This document shows positions 7,117-16,490 of a stretch of DNA of 64,000 bases, in pieces (position 1 is the stretch's first letter; every line of letters starts with the position of its first letter). The notes under the pieces are model-generated. The model saw only the letters and a program-made list of their open reading frames with translations. It was not told the DNA's origin and did not search any database. The position numbers and the translations under genes were made by a program. The stretch comes from Lapidilactobacillus achengensis (GTDB taxonomy: Bacteria; Bacillota; Bacilli; Lactobacillales; Lactobacillaceae), in contig NZ_RHOV01000008.1 in assembly GCF_003946655.1 (NCBI RefSeq), positions 1 through 64,000 of the forward strand, given 5' to 3'.

Positions 7117-8139
7117 ATGGTTCTTGCTGATGACTCCCAGTCAAATCAGCACTACTGTTCCAACTGTGGTGCGCGTTTGACCGGGTCGGAAAAATTCTGT
7201 CCTTATTGTGGTATTCAATTAGCGTTGGACCAAGTTACCCACCTAAATAAGGAGGCCAACGCCGACCAACCCTTATCACGAGTGGCCCGCCGCCAACAAG
7301 CTCATTTCGACGGGGCCAGCGAAGCAACACGTGATCCTGGGACCAGCCCAGAGCTAACTGCGGCAACGGCACCAACTGTTGGTGAGGCCGCGTCTGGGCC
7401 GGTTGCTGGGTCAAACCAGTCGCCCCAACAAGCGCTTGCTGCTCAGTCCGACAACAGCGTTTCGCCACAGTCCAGCGCGCCGAATGCGGCGGTCAGGTCA
7501 TCAGACCAAGTCAGTCGACGCACGACCACCACGACGAAAGTGACCAAAAAGAAGACTAAGCGCCGCCGCCAGCACCATTTACCGCAGGCACATCTACCTC
7601 ATTCACGCCGCCAAAAGCAGCGCCTTGATTGGGGTGTGTCCGGGATCTTGTTGCTTCTTTCGGGCTTGTTGGCGCTTTATGGCACCTTGGCCAGTAGTTT
7701 TCTCAAGACGCCGCCCACGAGTTTGTACAACTTGGTCACCACGGCCGGCGCCGCCTTGGGGATCGCCAGTCAAACGGCAACAACGGTAGCCGCGGCGACC
7801 GGTAATGCCGCGCAAAGCTTGGCGCTAGTGGCCAAGTTGTTGGTGCTGCTGCCGATCACGGTGGTGGTCTTGGGCTTATTGCGCAGTCGCTGGGCCCGTT
7901 TAGTGGCCGTGGTTCTCGCCGTCATTGAATTGGGGGCTTTTGTCGCCGTTGGTTTTTACGCCTCACAGCTGGCCCAACGGTATTTAGGGGCGCAGGCGGG
8001 CAACTTCTTTACGATGCTGTTCAATCAGCGCGGCCAATTCATTGGCACGGCCGCCTATGCGTTGGCGTTAGGCGTGGTCGGGTTGTTTCTGTTCGCGTGG
8101 GGTCGCTTACTACGGCGTGACCGCCAGTTGCGGCAGTAG
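7117..8139 (+). CDS. Zinc-ribbon membrane protein of unknown function
   Basis: This 340-residue protein has three parts. Residues 14-31 form a zinc ribbon with two C-x-x-C knuckles (Cys14/17 and Cys28/31). Residues about 40-170 are a low-complexity Ala/Gln/Ser/Thr linker ending in a very basic K-K-K-T-K-R-R-R patch. Residues about 174-335 hold four or so transmembrane helices. A zinc ribbon joined to membrane helices by a disordered linker is common in lactobacilli, but the role is unknown; envelope stress or membrane assembly has been suggested for similar proteins. The ribosome binding site is AAGGAGG, ten bases before the ATG. It is a single-gene unit. Confidence 0.75.
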   Translation: MVLADDSQSNQHYCSNCGARLTGSEKFCPYCGIQLALDQVTHLNKEANADQPLSRVARRQQAHFDGASEATRDPGTSPELTAATAPTVGEAASGPVAGSNQSPQQALAAQSDNSVSPQSSAPNAAVRSSDQVSRRTTTTTKVTKKKTKRRRQHHLPQAHLPHSRRQKQRLDWGVSGILLLLSGLLALYGTLASSFLKTPPTSLYNLVTTAGAALGIASQTATTVAAATGNAAQSLALVAKLLVLLPITVVVLGLLRSRWARLVAVVLAVIELGAFVAVGFYASQLAQRYLGAQAGNFFTMLFNQRGQFIGTAAYALALGVVGLFLFAWGRLLRRDRQLRQ

Positions 8140-8284
8140 TAGGCCGACCAGCAATCTGCCATTGATTCAGCCATTGATCCAGTCATTGCTGCGGTAGGCC
8201 GTGGCGTGAGGCCTGGCCGTTGACTGAGGTGCCCGCGCTCACTTAAATTAATATTCCCAAATGTTGATCTGCCTTGAACATGAT

Positions 8285-8332
8285 AATAGCCGCCACACGA
8301 TGACCGTCAATGGGTCACGTGTGGCGGCTATT
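8285..8332. terminator. Long hairpin, probably a two-way terminator
   Basis: AATAGCCGCCACACG (8285-8299) pairs perfectly with CGTGTGGCGGCTATT (8318-8332), with a further TGACC/GGTCA inside. T-runs are weak on both strands. The minus-strand small ORF stops inside it. Confidence 0.7.
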
Positions 8333-8420
8333 TATGTTTGGCGCTGGCTGTTGCTGGCGTTGCCCAGCAGAAGTTCGGCGCGGAACCACGTGAAATCAAA
8401 TTTTTTAATAAAGTTCTCAT
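8328..8420 (-). CDS. Possible small peptide gene divergent from an ABC exporter
   Basis: This is a 30-codon frame with an ATG at 8420 preceded by AGAGGAGATC. The spacing is short, about three to four bases. The peptide begins M-R-T-L-L-K-N-L-I-S and continues with a N-F-C-W-A-T-P-A-T-A stretch: a basic amphipathic start, one Cys and no acidic residues. It ends inside the hairpin at 8285-8332. Its position, back to back with an ABC exporter, would suit a signalling or antimicrobial peptide, but I recognise no family. It could equally be a chance frame. Confidence 0.35.
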   Translation of the reverse strand: MRTLLKNLISRGSAPNFCWATPATASAKHK

Positions 8421-8502
8421 GATCTCCTCTTTTTTTTGAATATTTGTTAAAATAAATATAACACATGGGGAAAAGGGTTTTGAGTCATCGAGGAGCAGAA
8501 AA

Positions 8503-9168
8503 ATGATTATTATTAAAGATGTCGATTTAGCGTTTGGCAACGATGTTTTACTGCGGTCCGGGCAGATGCGCATTGATCAGCAGATTTATGGGTTAGTCGC
8601 CACCAATGGCTCAGGCAAGACGACTTTATTGCGCACGATCGCCGGCTTGCTCCCTTTGAAAAGCGGGGAGATATATCTGACCGCTGACCAAACCAATGAG
8701 CGCTTGCCCACCTTGGTCAAAAAGAAAAATCTGTTTTATTTTGAGACCGGCGAGTGGTTCGACGGCAACTTGACGGCGGCAGATTATTTGAAATTTGTGG
8801 CAAAACAGTGGCAAGGTAATTCGCAACTAATTGACGAAGCGGTGGACTTCTGGGAAATGCGGCCGTTCCTCAGCCGACCGATTCGCAAATATTCCTTGGG
8901 GATGAAGCAAAAGACGGTCCTGGCGCTTTACTATGTGGCCAACACGCCGTACTGGCTGATGGATGAACCGACGCTGGGGCTGGATCTGGACAGTCAAGCG
9001 CGATTCATCAGCTTTATGAAGGCGGCTAAACAGCGGGGCACGTCGATTTTGTTTTCCTCCCATCAAAACGATAGTCTGTTATCCGTGGCTGACACTTTCT
9101 ATATCTTAGATAAGCAACAACTGGTTGCGTCAGCGGAACTGCCGCGGGAGTGGGGTGAACGCGGATGA
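8503..9168 (+). CDS. ABC transporter ATP-binding protein
   Basis: This 221-residue ATPase is the first gene of a three-gene exporter unit. It has Walker A A-T-N-G-S-G-K-T-T near residues 33-41, signature Y-S-L-G-M-K-Q-K near 131-138, and Walker B W-L-M-D-E-P-T-L-G-L-D near 152. The degenerate signature (S-L-G-M-K-Q in place of S-G-G-Q) is typical of peptide-resistance and immunity type ABC-2 exporters. The end overlaps the next start in an ATGA, so the permease is translationally coupled. The substrate is unknown; export of, or protection from, a peptide is the likely class of job. Confidence 0.88.
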   Translation: MIIIKDVDLAFGNDVLLRSGQMRIDQQIYGLVATNGSGKTTLLRTIAGLLPLKSGEIYLTADQTNERLPTLVKKKNLFYFETGEWFDGNLTAADYLKFVAKQWQGNSQLIDEAVDFWEMRPFLSRPIRKYSLGMKQKTVLALYYVANTPYWLMDEPTLGLDLDSQARFISFMKAAKQRGTSILFSSHQNDSLLSVADTFYILDKQQLVASAELPREWGERG

Positions 9169-10295
9169 GCTACGTCAAAATCCTACTCAAAAAAGGCTAC
9201 CGACGTCGCAGTCTTTATCTGGTGCTGATCCTGCTCGTTGGGTTGATCACACTTCTAAATTGGAATAATGAAAGAAATGCGACTGGGGCCAACAGTCTGC
9301 TCAATCAAACGGAGCTGAGGATCAAGGATTACAACGGCTATATCAAACAGAATAAGCAAATTGCTAGCGCTGATTCGCCGGCGGTAACCAATTTGGTGCG
9401 GCAACGCCAATATTTGCAGGCCATGGTCAAGGCACTGAAAAAGGGCGATGAGCAAACCTATTTAACCAATCAAATCGCCCTCCTGACTTGGCAAAAGAAA
9501 CATACGCTAGCAGATCAGTTGGCGAAGATCGTCAGTATTCCGGGCATGACGAATACGATTGCGAAGATGTTACTCTTGGCTCAAAAACAAGCGCAGGGGC
9601 AGACAGGCGTGGAGCTGGAAGGTTATGAAGTCCGGGGAAGTACGTTTTTATATCGGACGATCCAGTTATATAGTCCGGTCATTTTGACGGCGGTGATCAT
9701 TTTTGTGCTGACCCCCTTGGTGATCAGCCCTTACTTCAAACGGCTGGATATTGAACGGGGGTTGCCGCGACCAGCCGCGCAGAAGGTTCTCTTGCGCACC
9801 GGCGTTTCTGTGATCATGGGGGTTGCCTGCTTACTGATCTTCTATTTAGCTTGTTTCCTGGTGGGCACGATCCGGCATGGCGCCGGGAGTTTTGCCTATC
9901 CAATCTTTGTTTATTCCCGTGATCGATATTGGTTGGAGCCACTATGGCAAGTCCTCGCGAAGATCCTTGTTTTGCAGATTGCCTTAATTGTGGCAATCAG
10001 CGCCTCGATGCAACTGATCGCGCAGTTAACGAGAAATGGTTTCGCGACCCTCTTCTTGAGTTTGATCCTGATTATTGGCTCGTATTTGTTGATCGACCAG
10101 ACTTCAACCAGTGCCTTGACCCCATTGGTGCCGACCTATTACTTAGGTCCAACCGGCGTGGTCACCGGCACATTTCGCGCGCTAACGAAGAATGCCCAGA
10201 TCAGTTTGCCTGGGGGCATCTTGGTTAACGCCGGTTATAGTTGTTTGGTCCTGACCGCGGTCTGGTATGGTGAACGGCGAGGTGAGCGCGCATGA
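9165..10295 (+). CDS. ABC-2 type permease subunit
   Basis: This 376-residue membrane protein has one helix near residues 16-32, a long extracytoplasmic domain (about 33-160, rich in Gln and Lys), then about five helices from residue 166 on. That one-plus-five layout is typical of ABC-2 permeases linked to peptide export or immunity. It overlaps the ATPase before it and the second permease after it by four bases each, so the three are one translational unit. The N-terminus is basic (K-K-G-Y-R-R-R), as expected for an inside start. Confidence 0.8.
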   Translation: MSYVKILLKKGYRRRSLYLVLILLVGLITLLNWNNERNATGANSLLNQTELRIKDYNGYIKQNKQIASADSPAVTNLVRQRQYLQAMVKALKKGDEQTYLTNQIALLTWQKKHTLADQLAKIVSIPGMTNTIAKMLLLAQKQAQGQTGVELEGYEVRGSTFLYRTIQLYSPVILTAVIIFVLTPLVISPYFKRLDIERGLPRPAAQKVLLRTGVSVIMGVACLLIFYLACFLVGTIRHGAGSFAYPIFVYSRDRYWLEPLWQVLAKILVLQIALIVAISASMQLIAQLTRNGFATLFLSLILIIGSYLLIDQTSTSALTPLVPTYYLGPTGVVTGTFRALTKNAQISLPGGILVNAGYSCLVLTAVWYGERRGERA

Positions 10296-11380
10296 AAAGT
10301 TATCTGGCCTTGTTGTGGACGCAAACACGGAAAAATCATTTTTTGTTGGCGGCTTTTGGCTTCCTCTTCGTCATGACGTTGGGCTTTTGGCTGTTGAACA
10401 CGACCAATCAAAATTCGCCGTTTCTCCAGCAAAGTGAGCTCGATCGGCCCCAATTAGAAGAGGCGCTGGCGGTGGTGCAGGCAGAAAAGGGCGATGCGCA
10501 GGCGATAAACGCCGGCCTCACGAGATTGGATGCGGCCAAGCAAGCCTATCTCAAGCACGACTACCAGCAGGCTTATCGGCTGACGCTGAAGAACTATCAG
10601 GCTTTTCCGCAGTTAAAGGCCAATTTAACGGCGCCTGACGAGAAAATACAGTTATGGCACGCATTGGCGGCGGCTGATTTGCCTGAGGTTGATCTGGCCC
10701 ACGCCAATAACACGATCTTGTTTAGCTATCGCTTCCTGGAAACGGTCTTTCCGATCTTAGTCGTCCTGGTCAGCGCCTATGTGTTCGGGCTGATTTTCCG
10801 GAGTTCCTATGCGGCCAAATTGAATTTAGATGGACTCTTGCCCCAGCGTTATTGGCAAATTTTACTGGAGAAATTGTGCTGCGCGACCATCATTGTGTTA
10901 TTCGGGGTAGCCTTGATTCTGGGGATCGTTGACCTGATCGCCGCTTTATTCGCTGGTTTTGGTCACGCGAATTATCCAATCAGCGCTTATCAGGCCGGAC
11001 AACCAGCGCTGACCAATGCCAAGACGATTCTGGGCAAGAGCATCGTCTTGGCCGTCCTGATCATTCCGGCGATCGCGATCACTAGCTTCGTGCTGCAACA
11101 AGTGACGGGGAATTACTTGTTAACGTTCTTTTTGACCTTTTTTATTTTTGTTGGCCAAGCCTATTTGGTGACCATCTTAAAAAGTTTCAAAACAATTGTC
11201 CATCTCTTGCCGGGATTTTATCTGCAAGTGGTCGGGATCGCGACGGGTTCGTTGGCCGTGACCCTGGGAAACGCGCAGATCACTTATCAGATGGGCATCA
11301 AGGTCATCAGTTGTTATTTGGTGGTGATGGTCGGTGTCATGCTGCTGATTGGCCAGTTGCGACAAGCGCGCCGTCATTGA
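10292..11380 (+). CDS. ABC-2 type permease subunit
   Basis: This 362-residue partner of the preceding permease has the same layout: one early helix (about 15-33), an outside domain (about 34-145) and five to six helices to the end. The two permeases are diverged, so the transporter is probably a heterodimer with two copies of the shared ATPase. The ATG sits in an ATGA overlap. A hairpin follows 14 bases after the stop and closes the operon. Confidence 0.8.
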   Translation: MKSYLALLWTQTRKNHFLLAAFGFLFVMTLGFWLLNTTNQNSPFLQQSELDRPQLEEALAVVQAEKGDAQAINAGLTRLDAAKQAYLKHDYQQAYRLTLKNYQAFPQLKANLTAPDEKIQLWHALAAADLPEVDLAHANNTILFSYRFLETVFPILVVLVSAYVFGLIFRSSYAAKLNLDGLLPQRYWQILLEKLCCATIIVLFGVALILGIVDLIAALFAGFGHANYPISAYQAGQPALTNAKTILGKSIVLAVLIIPAIAITSFVLQQVTGNYLLTFFLTFFIFVGQAYLVTILKSFKTIVHLLPGFYLQVVGIATGSLAVTLGNAQITYQMGIKVISCYLVVMVGVMLLIGQLRQARRH

Positions 11381-11394
11381 GGTTTAGTCAAAAC

Positions 11395-11430
11395 AAGCGC
11401 CCGCCTAGGTCATTAGGCGGACGCTTATTT
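11395..11430. terminator. Two-way terminator between convergent genes
   Basis: AAGCG-cc-CCGCCTA (11395-11407) pairs with TAGGCGG-a-CGCTT (11414-11426), followed by ATTTGTG. Confidence 0.7.
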
Positions 11431-11457
11431 GTGTGGTTGCTGGTCGATCAGCGATCC

Positions 11458-12147
11458 TCAAGGTAATTTGGTCAAGATACTCATGATGAATAGCAGCAGC
11501 GCTGGAAATTGGCGCCAGTCTTTGCGCCGCGGGTAACCAATGAGGCTGGCCAAAAGCACGACCACGATTCCGATCGTCGCGCTGAGGGTCAGTAGGTCAC
11601 GGGCCATCAGAACGAAGATCAGCACCAAGCTTAGAAAGGGCCAGAGAAAGTCACTGAAGCTATTGAAGGGGACACTGAAGGCGATCTTGGCCAAATATAA
11701 CCCGCTGATCAGCAGGATCTGACCGGTGGAAACAGAATCGTTGATCGTGTCCAGTAAGGCGATCGAGAGAAAAATCGGAATGATCCCTTGTTCGAGTAAA
11801 AGACCCAGGCGCAGATCAACTCGTTCAAGGACTTGTGGGGTGATGGCGATTTTTAAAATATATTGCATTAAAAGTAGGCAGGCAATCAGCCAAGATTTCT
11901 CGATCAGGAGGACCACCACCGGAATTGCCAAGACAAGATCGGTCAGCCACAGGGGCACCGTCCAGAAATCGTTGGCTTGATCCAGCGTGACGATCAATAA
12001 ACTGAAGATGACCACCCAGGCGAAATCCCGGGGCACCGCAATTTTAATGTGCCCCGCTAGCAAGAAAGGCAGGCTGAGTAGGGGAATGGCTTCAATTAGG
12101 ATCTGAAGTAACAAGTAATCGGTCCGGCGCGGTTTGGCTCGTTTCAA
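11458..12147 (-). CDS. Polytopic membrane protein of unknown function
   Basis: This 229-residue protein has about seven hydrophobic segments and a basic start (K-R-A-K-P-R-R). The start is taken as the TTG at 12147 because AAGGAGGTC lies seven bases before it. The frame stays open to 12360, but that part is the translated 3' side of repeat A2 and cannot be real. I recognise no family. It lies convergent with the ABC exporter, with no other gene in its transcript. Confidence 0.65.
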   Translation of the reverse strand: MKRAKPRRTDYLLLQILIEAIPLLSLPFLLAGHIKIAVPRDFAWVVIFSLLIVTLDQANDFWTVPLWLTDLVLAIPVVVLLIEKSWLIACLLLMQYILKIAITPQVLERVDLRLGLLLEQGIIPIFLSIALLDTINDSVSTGQILLISGLYLAKIAFSVPFNSFSDFLWPFLSLVLIFVLMARDLLTLSATIGIVVVLLASLIGYPRRKDWRQFPALLLFIMSILTKLP

Positions 12148-12255
12148 TGATGAGACCTCCTTAACAGTTAGATTTATCGTAATGTTTTTTCGTGAGGTGG
12201 TCAAGTTAAGAATGTGGCAAGATGGTACCTGGTCAGTGACCACGCACTGCCGCGG

Positions 12256-12460
12256 GCGTTGGTGGTTTGCGGATGTGGTGGGGCTCCAGGTCGGGCTGGG
12301 GGTGGTGGAACGCGGCGGGCACGACTTGAAGCTTTTCGGAAAACCACCGAAAATCTTCAAGCTCGGCCTTATTGTAGGCGATAAATCGCCAACAATAATA
12401 TCGCGGCTGACTCACCCCCAGCCCGACCTTCCGCCTGACGAGTGAACAGCCCACCAACGC
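12256..12460 (+). repeat. Family A intergenic repeat, copy A2
   Basis: This is a complete 205-base copy. Outer arms GCGTTGGTGG and CCACCAACGC (12451-12460) pair. The second stem is 17 bp (12288-12304 with 12413-12429). Inner hairpin 1 pairs CTTGAAGcTTTTCGG with CCGAAAAtCTTCAAG. Inner hairpin 2 pairs TTATTG..GGCGA with TCGCC..CAATAA. The fold is an outer stem with two hairpins. Confidence 0.9.
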
Positions 12461-12464
12461 CAGA

Positions 12465-12578
12465 GTGAGGGCCGACCTGGTCAGCTTCTGAGCATTAGCC
12501 TAGCAACTATTTTGGAGGCCGGTCTGTGCTTCCGGAACAATTGCGTAGCTAAGCGGAAGAAGTTAGGTCGGCGAACAC
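12465..12578 (+). repeat. Family B hairpin repeat, complete copy
   Basis: This 114-base imperfect palindrome has GCCGACCT at its left pairing with AGGTCGGC at its right. The core stem is CTAGCAACTATTTTGGA with TCCGGAACAATTGCGTAG. It abuts A2. Confidence 0.85.
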
Positions 12579-12583
12579 GTTTC

Positions 12584-12640
12584 GAGTGCGGAACACAACG
12601 GGTTGACTTCGAGCATTGACCTAGCAACTAATTTGGGGTT
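12584..12640 (+). repeat. Family B repeat, left part only
   Basis: This starts GAGTGCGGAACACAACGGG and stops after CTAGCAACTAATTTGGGG. It is the third unit in the A-B-B array ahead of metK. Confidence 0.7.
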
Positions 12641-12710
12641 GTTTCTCAACACCTGCTTTTACCACAAAAAGATGCTTTTATTCAGTTTATAAATATGTTA
12701 TCATAGGCAA

Positions 12711-12775
12711 GTTACAGCATTCCCGATGGGATCCACACAAAGTGGAGCTGCCTTGTAACCTTAAAGAAGGGGGAA
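12711..12775 (+). promoter_or_regulatory. S_MK box (SAM-III) translational riboswitch before metK
   Basis: GTTACA (12711-12716) pairs with TGTAAC (12754-12759). The core AGCATTCCCGATGGGATCC, a TCCAC/GTGGA hairpin and GAGCTGCC match the S_MK consensus. The TCCC near 12721 can pair with the GGGGG of the metK ribosome binding site (about 12769-12773), so bound SAM would block translation. A TATCAT box at 12699-12704 may drive it. This class occurs in Lactobacillales ahead of metK. Confidence 0.9.
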
Positions 12776-12783
12776 CCAATCTA

Positions 12784-13995
12784 GTGAAAAATCGTCACTT
12801 ATTTACCTCGGAGTCAGTCTCCGAAGGGCATCCAGATAAAATCGCCGACCAAATCTCGGACGCGATCCTGGATGCGTTATTAACCCAAGATCCGCTGGCG
12901 CGGGTTGCCTGTGAGACTACGGTCACCACAGGGTTAGTCCTTGTCGTGGGTGAAATTTCTACGACGGCTTACGTGGACATTCAAGCGATTGTGCGCCAAA
13001 CGATCATCGCGGCCGGATATGATCGCGGGGAGTTAGGCTTTGACGGGCATAATTGCGCCGTTTTAGTCGCTTTAGATGAACAGTCGCCCGATATCGCCCA
13101 AGGGGTCAATGAGGCCATTGAGCAACGGACGGCGGCCAGCGTGGATCCGCTTGATCAGATCGGCGCTGGTGATCAAGGGATGATGTTCGGTTTTGCCGTG
13201 GATGAAACGCCGGAATTGATGCCTTTACCAATTTCGTTGGCGCACCAATTGATGCGGCAAACGGCAAAGATTCGTCACGAAAACCGCCTGCCATACTTAC
13301 GACCTGACGCGAAGTGCCAAGTCACCGTTGAGTATGACGCCGAAACCGGCACCAAGCCTCAACGAATCGACACCGTGGTTTTAAGCACCCAACATGATCC
13401 GGAAGTCACCTTGACTCAGTTGAAGCAAGATGTGCTGGAACAGATCATTCGTCCGGTTTTGCCGGTGGAGTTAGTGGACGCGCAGACCAAGTTTCTGATC
13501 AATCCCACGGGTCGTTTCGTGATCGGGGGACCTCAAGGAGATTCTGGGTTGACCGGTCGGAAAATCATCGTAGACACCTATGGCGGCTATGCTCGTCATG
13601 GCGGCGGCGCGTTTTCGGGTAAGGATGCGACCAAGGTCGATCGTTCGGCCAGCTACGCGGCGCGCTATGTCGCCAAGAACCTGGTTGCCGCTGGCCTGGC
13701 GCGAAAGTGTGAGGTGCAGTTAGCTTACGCAATCGGGGTCGCGCAGCCGGTTTCAATCAATATTGAAACCTTCGGAACTAGTCAATACAGCGAACAGGCC
13801 CTGATCGATGCGGTTCACGCCAATTTCGATCTGCGACCTGCTGGCATCATTAAAATGTTAGATTTACAACGCCCAATTTACAAGCAAACAGCAGTTTATG
13901 GGCATTTTGGACGTACAGATGTGGATTTGCCATGGGAGCACACAGACCGAGTCGCTGGTTTGAAAGCAGCCCTTAATGGTGAAGTTGCGAGATAA
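12784..13995 (+). CDS. metK: S-adenosylmethionine synthetase
   Basis: MetK joins methionine and ATP to make SAM in the cytoplasm. The 403-residue reading from the GTG at 12784 begins [18 protein letters not shown], the conserved N-terminus; AGAAGGGGG lies 7-15 bases before it. An upstream ATG at 12742 lies inside the riboswitch and is rejected. The G-A-G-D-Q-G motif near residue 120 and the later G-G-G-A-F-S-G-K-D loop are intact. The S_MK leader makes expression fall when SAM is plentiful. Confidence 0.96.
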   Translation: MKNRHLFTSESVSEGHPDKIADQISDAILDALLTQDPLARVACETTVTTGLVLVVGEISTTAYVDIQAIVRQTIIAAGYDRGELGFDGHNCAVLVALDEQSPDIAQGVNEAIEQRTAASVDPLDQIGAGDQGMMFGFAVDETPELMPLPISLAHQLMRQTAKIRHENRLPYLRPDAKCQVTVEYDAETGTKPQRIDTVVLSTQHDPEVTLTQLKQDVLEQIIRPVLPVELVDAQTKFLINPTGRFVIGGPQGDSGLTGRKIIVDTYGGYARHGGGAFSGKDATKVDRSASYAARYVAKNLVAAGLARKCEVQLAYAIGVAQPVSINIETFGTSQYSEQALIDAVHANFDLRPAGIIKMLDLQRPIYKQTAVYGHFGRTDVDLPWEHTDRVAGLKAALNGEVAR

Positions 13996-14000
13996 GAGGC

Positions 14001-14039
14001 GATCCAATTGGAAAGTTTTTTCCAATTGGGTCTTTTTTT
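14001..14039 (+). terminator. metK terminator
   Basis: GATCCAATTGGAAA (14001-14014) pairs with TTTCCAATTGGGTC (14019-14032) followed by seven T's. Confidence 0.92.
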
Positions 14040-14141
14040 GCGAAAAATTGCGCAGCGCCGCAGTTGATCACGGCCAACCGCGGGTTAAGCCGCAGTTTGG
14101 CGTCAAAATTTCAGGGCAAGGGTAGAAAAAAAGGAGTTAGT

Positions 14142-15620
14142 ATGAAAAAGAAAAAAGAAACCAATGTTGTTTTAGCAACCATCGCGATTTTTGTCGCGAC
14201 CTTTATGACCGCGATCGAGGGGACAATTGTTTCCACCGCGATGCCGACGATCATCGGCAGTTTGAACGGCGTTTCCATGATGAGCTGGGTCTTCTCGATC
14301 TATTTGTTGACCAGTTCGATCTCCACGCCGATTTACGGGAAACTCGCCGATCGGATTGGCCGTAAACCCGTTTTCCTCGTTGGCTTGGTGATTTTCCTGA
14401 TCGGGTCTTCAATGGCCGGGCTCTCCCAGAGCATGCTGACCTTGATTTTGTCACGGGCCTTGCAAGGGCTAGGAGCCGGCGCGATCCAACCCGTGACCTT
14501 TACCATGATCGCCGACATCTACCCTTATGAGAAAAGAGCCCGCGTGCTTGGCTTGAATAGTTCCGCCTGGGGGATCGCGTCGATTGTGGCGCCATTGCTG
14601 GGTGGCTATATTGTGCAACACCTGTCGTGGCATTGGATCTTCTTCATCAATGTCCCTGTGGGGCTGATCACCATGTTATTGGTGATTTTCTTCTTCCAAG
14701 AAGATCGTCGTTCCGCTAAGGAGCCCATCGATTTGGCGGGCTCGGCAACTTTGAGCGTGCTCTTGTTGGCTTTGATGTTGTTCGCTCAGGGCCTGGGAGG
14801 AACCACCAACCCCTGGGTCAACGCGCTGTGGCTTGTGCTTGCCGTCGTCGCCGGTTTCTTCTTCATGAAGGCCGAACGAAAAGCCAAGGACCCATTGATT
14901 CCCTTGGCTTTATTCAAAAACAATCTCTTTTTAGGGCAAAACTTAGTCGCCGCTTTGGTCAGTGGCGTTCTGATCGGGTTTGAAGTTTATATTCCCATGT
15001 GGATGCAAGGAATTCTTGGGTTGCCCGCGACCATGGGTGGTTTCGCGGTAACGCCCAGCTCGGTCCTCTGGATCTTCGGGTCCTTCTTGGCCGGTCGGCT
15101 GTTAGTTAGTCAGCCAGCTACCCGAATTGTCAGCGTCAGTTTATTCGTGATCACCGCCGGCATTGGCGTTCTTAGTTTTCTCCCCATGGGAACTAGCTTT
15201 GCGGTCTTCTTGTTAGTCGCCGCTTTCCTCGGTTTCGGCTTTGGGATCGCCATTACGACCACCATGGTGACTGCGCAAAACGTTGTTGCCGAAAACGAGA
15301 TCGGGGTGGCGTCCGCCATGAACACCTTGTCCCGGACTATTGGCCAAACCTTGATGATGTCTGTGTTTGGGATCATTCAGAACACCTTATTTGCCCGTGG
15401 TATCCAAGGGCATTTCCAATTGAAAATGTCGATGTTAAATAAGTTGATCAACCCTGAAACGGCGACACAGATTCAAAGTAATCTTTTGCCCCAATTACGG
15501 ACGATCTTACTCCAAGCCATGCATGGTGTTTATATTACAGGCGTGATTTTGGCGGTCATCGCGATTCTTGTCAACTTTTGGACGGCTCATCGCCACGCGG
15601 GCAACTCCGCACTTAAGTAA
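14142..15620 (+). CDS. MFS drug exporter, DHA2 (14-TM, EmrB-like) type
   Basis: This 492-residue proton-driven exporter begins at the ATG at 14142, eight bases after AAGGAG, not at the ATG at 14064, which has no binding site. About fourteen membrane helices are visible. Motif A of the superfamily appears as G-K-L-A-D-R-I-G-R-K, and motif C-like glycines and prolines follow in W-G-I-A-S-I-V-A-P-L-L-G-G. Family members export cationic drugs, dyes or bile acids; the substrate is not predictable. The last 34 bases overlap the end of the convergent PAP2 gene. Confidence 0.88.
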   Translation: MKKKKETNVVLATIAIFVATFMTAIEGTIVSTAMPTIIGSLNGVSMMSWVFSIYLLTSSISTPIYGKLADRIGRKPVFLVGLVIFLIGSSMAGLSQSMLTLILSRALQGLGAGAIQPVTFTMIADIYPYEKRARVLGLNSSAWGIASIVAPLLGGYIVQHLSWHWIFFINVPVGLITMLLVIFFFQEDRRSAKEPIDLAGSATLSVLLLALMLFAQGLGGTTNPWVNALWLVLAVVAGFFFMKAERKAKDPLIPLALFKNNLFLGQNLVAALVSGVLIGFEVYIPMWMQGILGLPATMGGFAVTPSSVLWIFGSFLAGRLLVSQPATRIVSVSLFVITAGIGVLSFLPMGTSFAVFLLVAAFLGFGFGIAITTTMVTAQNVVAENEIGVASAMNTLSRTIGQTLMMSVFGIIQNTLFARGIQGHFQLKMSMLNKLINPETATQIQSNLLPQLRTILLQAMHGVYITGVILAVIAILVNFWTAHRHAGNSALK

Positions 15621-16228
15621 TAACGCTGACCGATTTGCCAGTGTAAAATAAGATTAGCGCTGGCAAACAAGAATCCGGCGGTCACATCGCTGGGGTAGTG
15701 CACATGGACATAAAGGCGGCTCAACCCCAACAATACAATCAGCCCCACTCCTAAAATGGCGAGCACGATCCGCCATTTTTTTGATTTGACCAAACAATAG
15801 CTGATGACGATCAGACTACCGAAAAACATCACCGCCGCGGTTGAGTGACCTGAGGGGAAACTAAAGCCAGTTTCACGAATCAATTGATCCGTCGGTCGTG
15901 GTCGCTGGATCCAGCCTTTGATCACGTGGTTCAATAAGGCGCCCAGCCCATTGTTGGCGGCAATGAACACACCAAGCCGCCAATGCTTGGCCCAGATCAG
16001 CACCACCAGGATCACCGCGGTCAGGATCGTCATGATCAGCGGATTTCCCACCTTGGTAAAGGCGATAAAAAAGTTATTCGCTGCTGGATGCCAGGGCGCC
16101 AGCCAGCCATAAATCAAATTATCATAGTTGTGGATCCATTGTTGCTGCGTGACCACGCCCCAGATGAACCCAGCGAAAGCTAGGTATAAAATGCCGACCA
16201 ACCACGGCCAAGTCTTCTTCGATGTCAT
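15587..16228 (-). CDS. PAP2-family membrane phosphatase
   Basis: This 213-residue enzyme removes phosphate from lipid phosphates; undecaprenyl pyrophosphate or phosphatidylglycerol phosphate are usual candidates. All three catalytic motifs are present: K-G-W-I-Q-R-P-R-P near residue 117, P-S-G-H-S near 137, and S-R-L-Y-V-H-V-H-Y-P-S-D near 172. Five to six helices place it in the membrane with the active site outside. AAGAGGAG precedes the ATG and an extended -10 (TGCTATAAT, minus strand at 16274-16282) lies upstream. It converges on and overlaps the MFS gene. Confidence 0.9.
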   Translation of the reverse strand: MTSKKTWPWLVGILYLAFAGFIWGVVTQQQWIHNYDNLIYGWLAPWHPAANNFFIAFTKVGNPLIMTILTAVILVVLIWAKHWRLGVFIAANNGLGALLNHVIKGWIQRPRPTDQLIRETGFSFPSGHSTAAVMFFGSLIVISYCLVKSKKWRIVLAILGVGLIVLLGLSRLYVHVHYPSDVTAGFLFASANLILHWQIGQRYYLSAELPAWR

Positions 16229-16439
16229 TTATTTACGACTCCTCTTGCTTACTTATTCTAAATTAATAGAGATATTATAGCATATCCGCACGGCCAACAG
16301 GGTTAAGAGCTGGTTAAGATCAGCTTGTCCGTAGAACTGTCATTGCTTTGGAAAATGCGCGTTTCTATCGTTGAACACTTGCAGATGTGGTGAGGGTTGC
16401 AAATTCCCAAATTCCGGAAGTAAAACACGCTTCCAAAAA

Positions 16440-16486
16440 CTCTGGCCAGGTTAATGCTCGAAGTCAACCCGTTGTGTTGCGCACTG
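16440..16486 (-). repeat. Family B repeat, partial copy
   Basis: On the minus strand this reads GTGCGCAACACAACGGGTTG then TTCGAGCATTAACCTGGCCAG: the left part of a B unit, as seen next to other arrays. Confidence 0.65.
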
Positions 16487-16490
16487 AAAC

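Noticed and set aside
12148-12360. N-terminal extension of the membrane protein at 11458-12147
   Set aside because: The extra residues are translated repeat A2. A strong AAGGAGG sits before the TTG at 12147.
12742-12783. Upstream ATG for metK
   Set aside because: It is inside the S_MK riboswitch; the GTG at 12784 has the GGGGG site and the conserved N-terminus.
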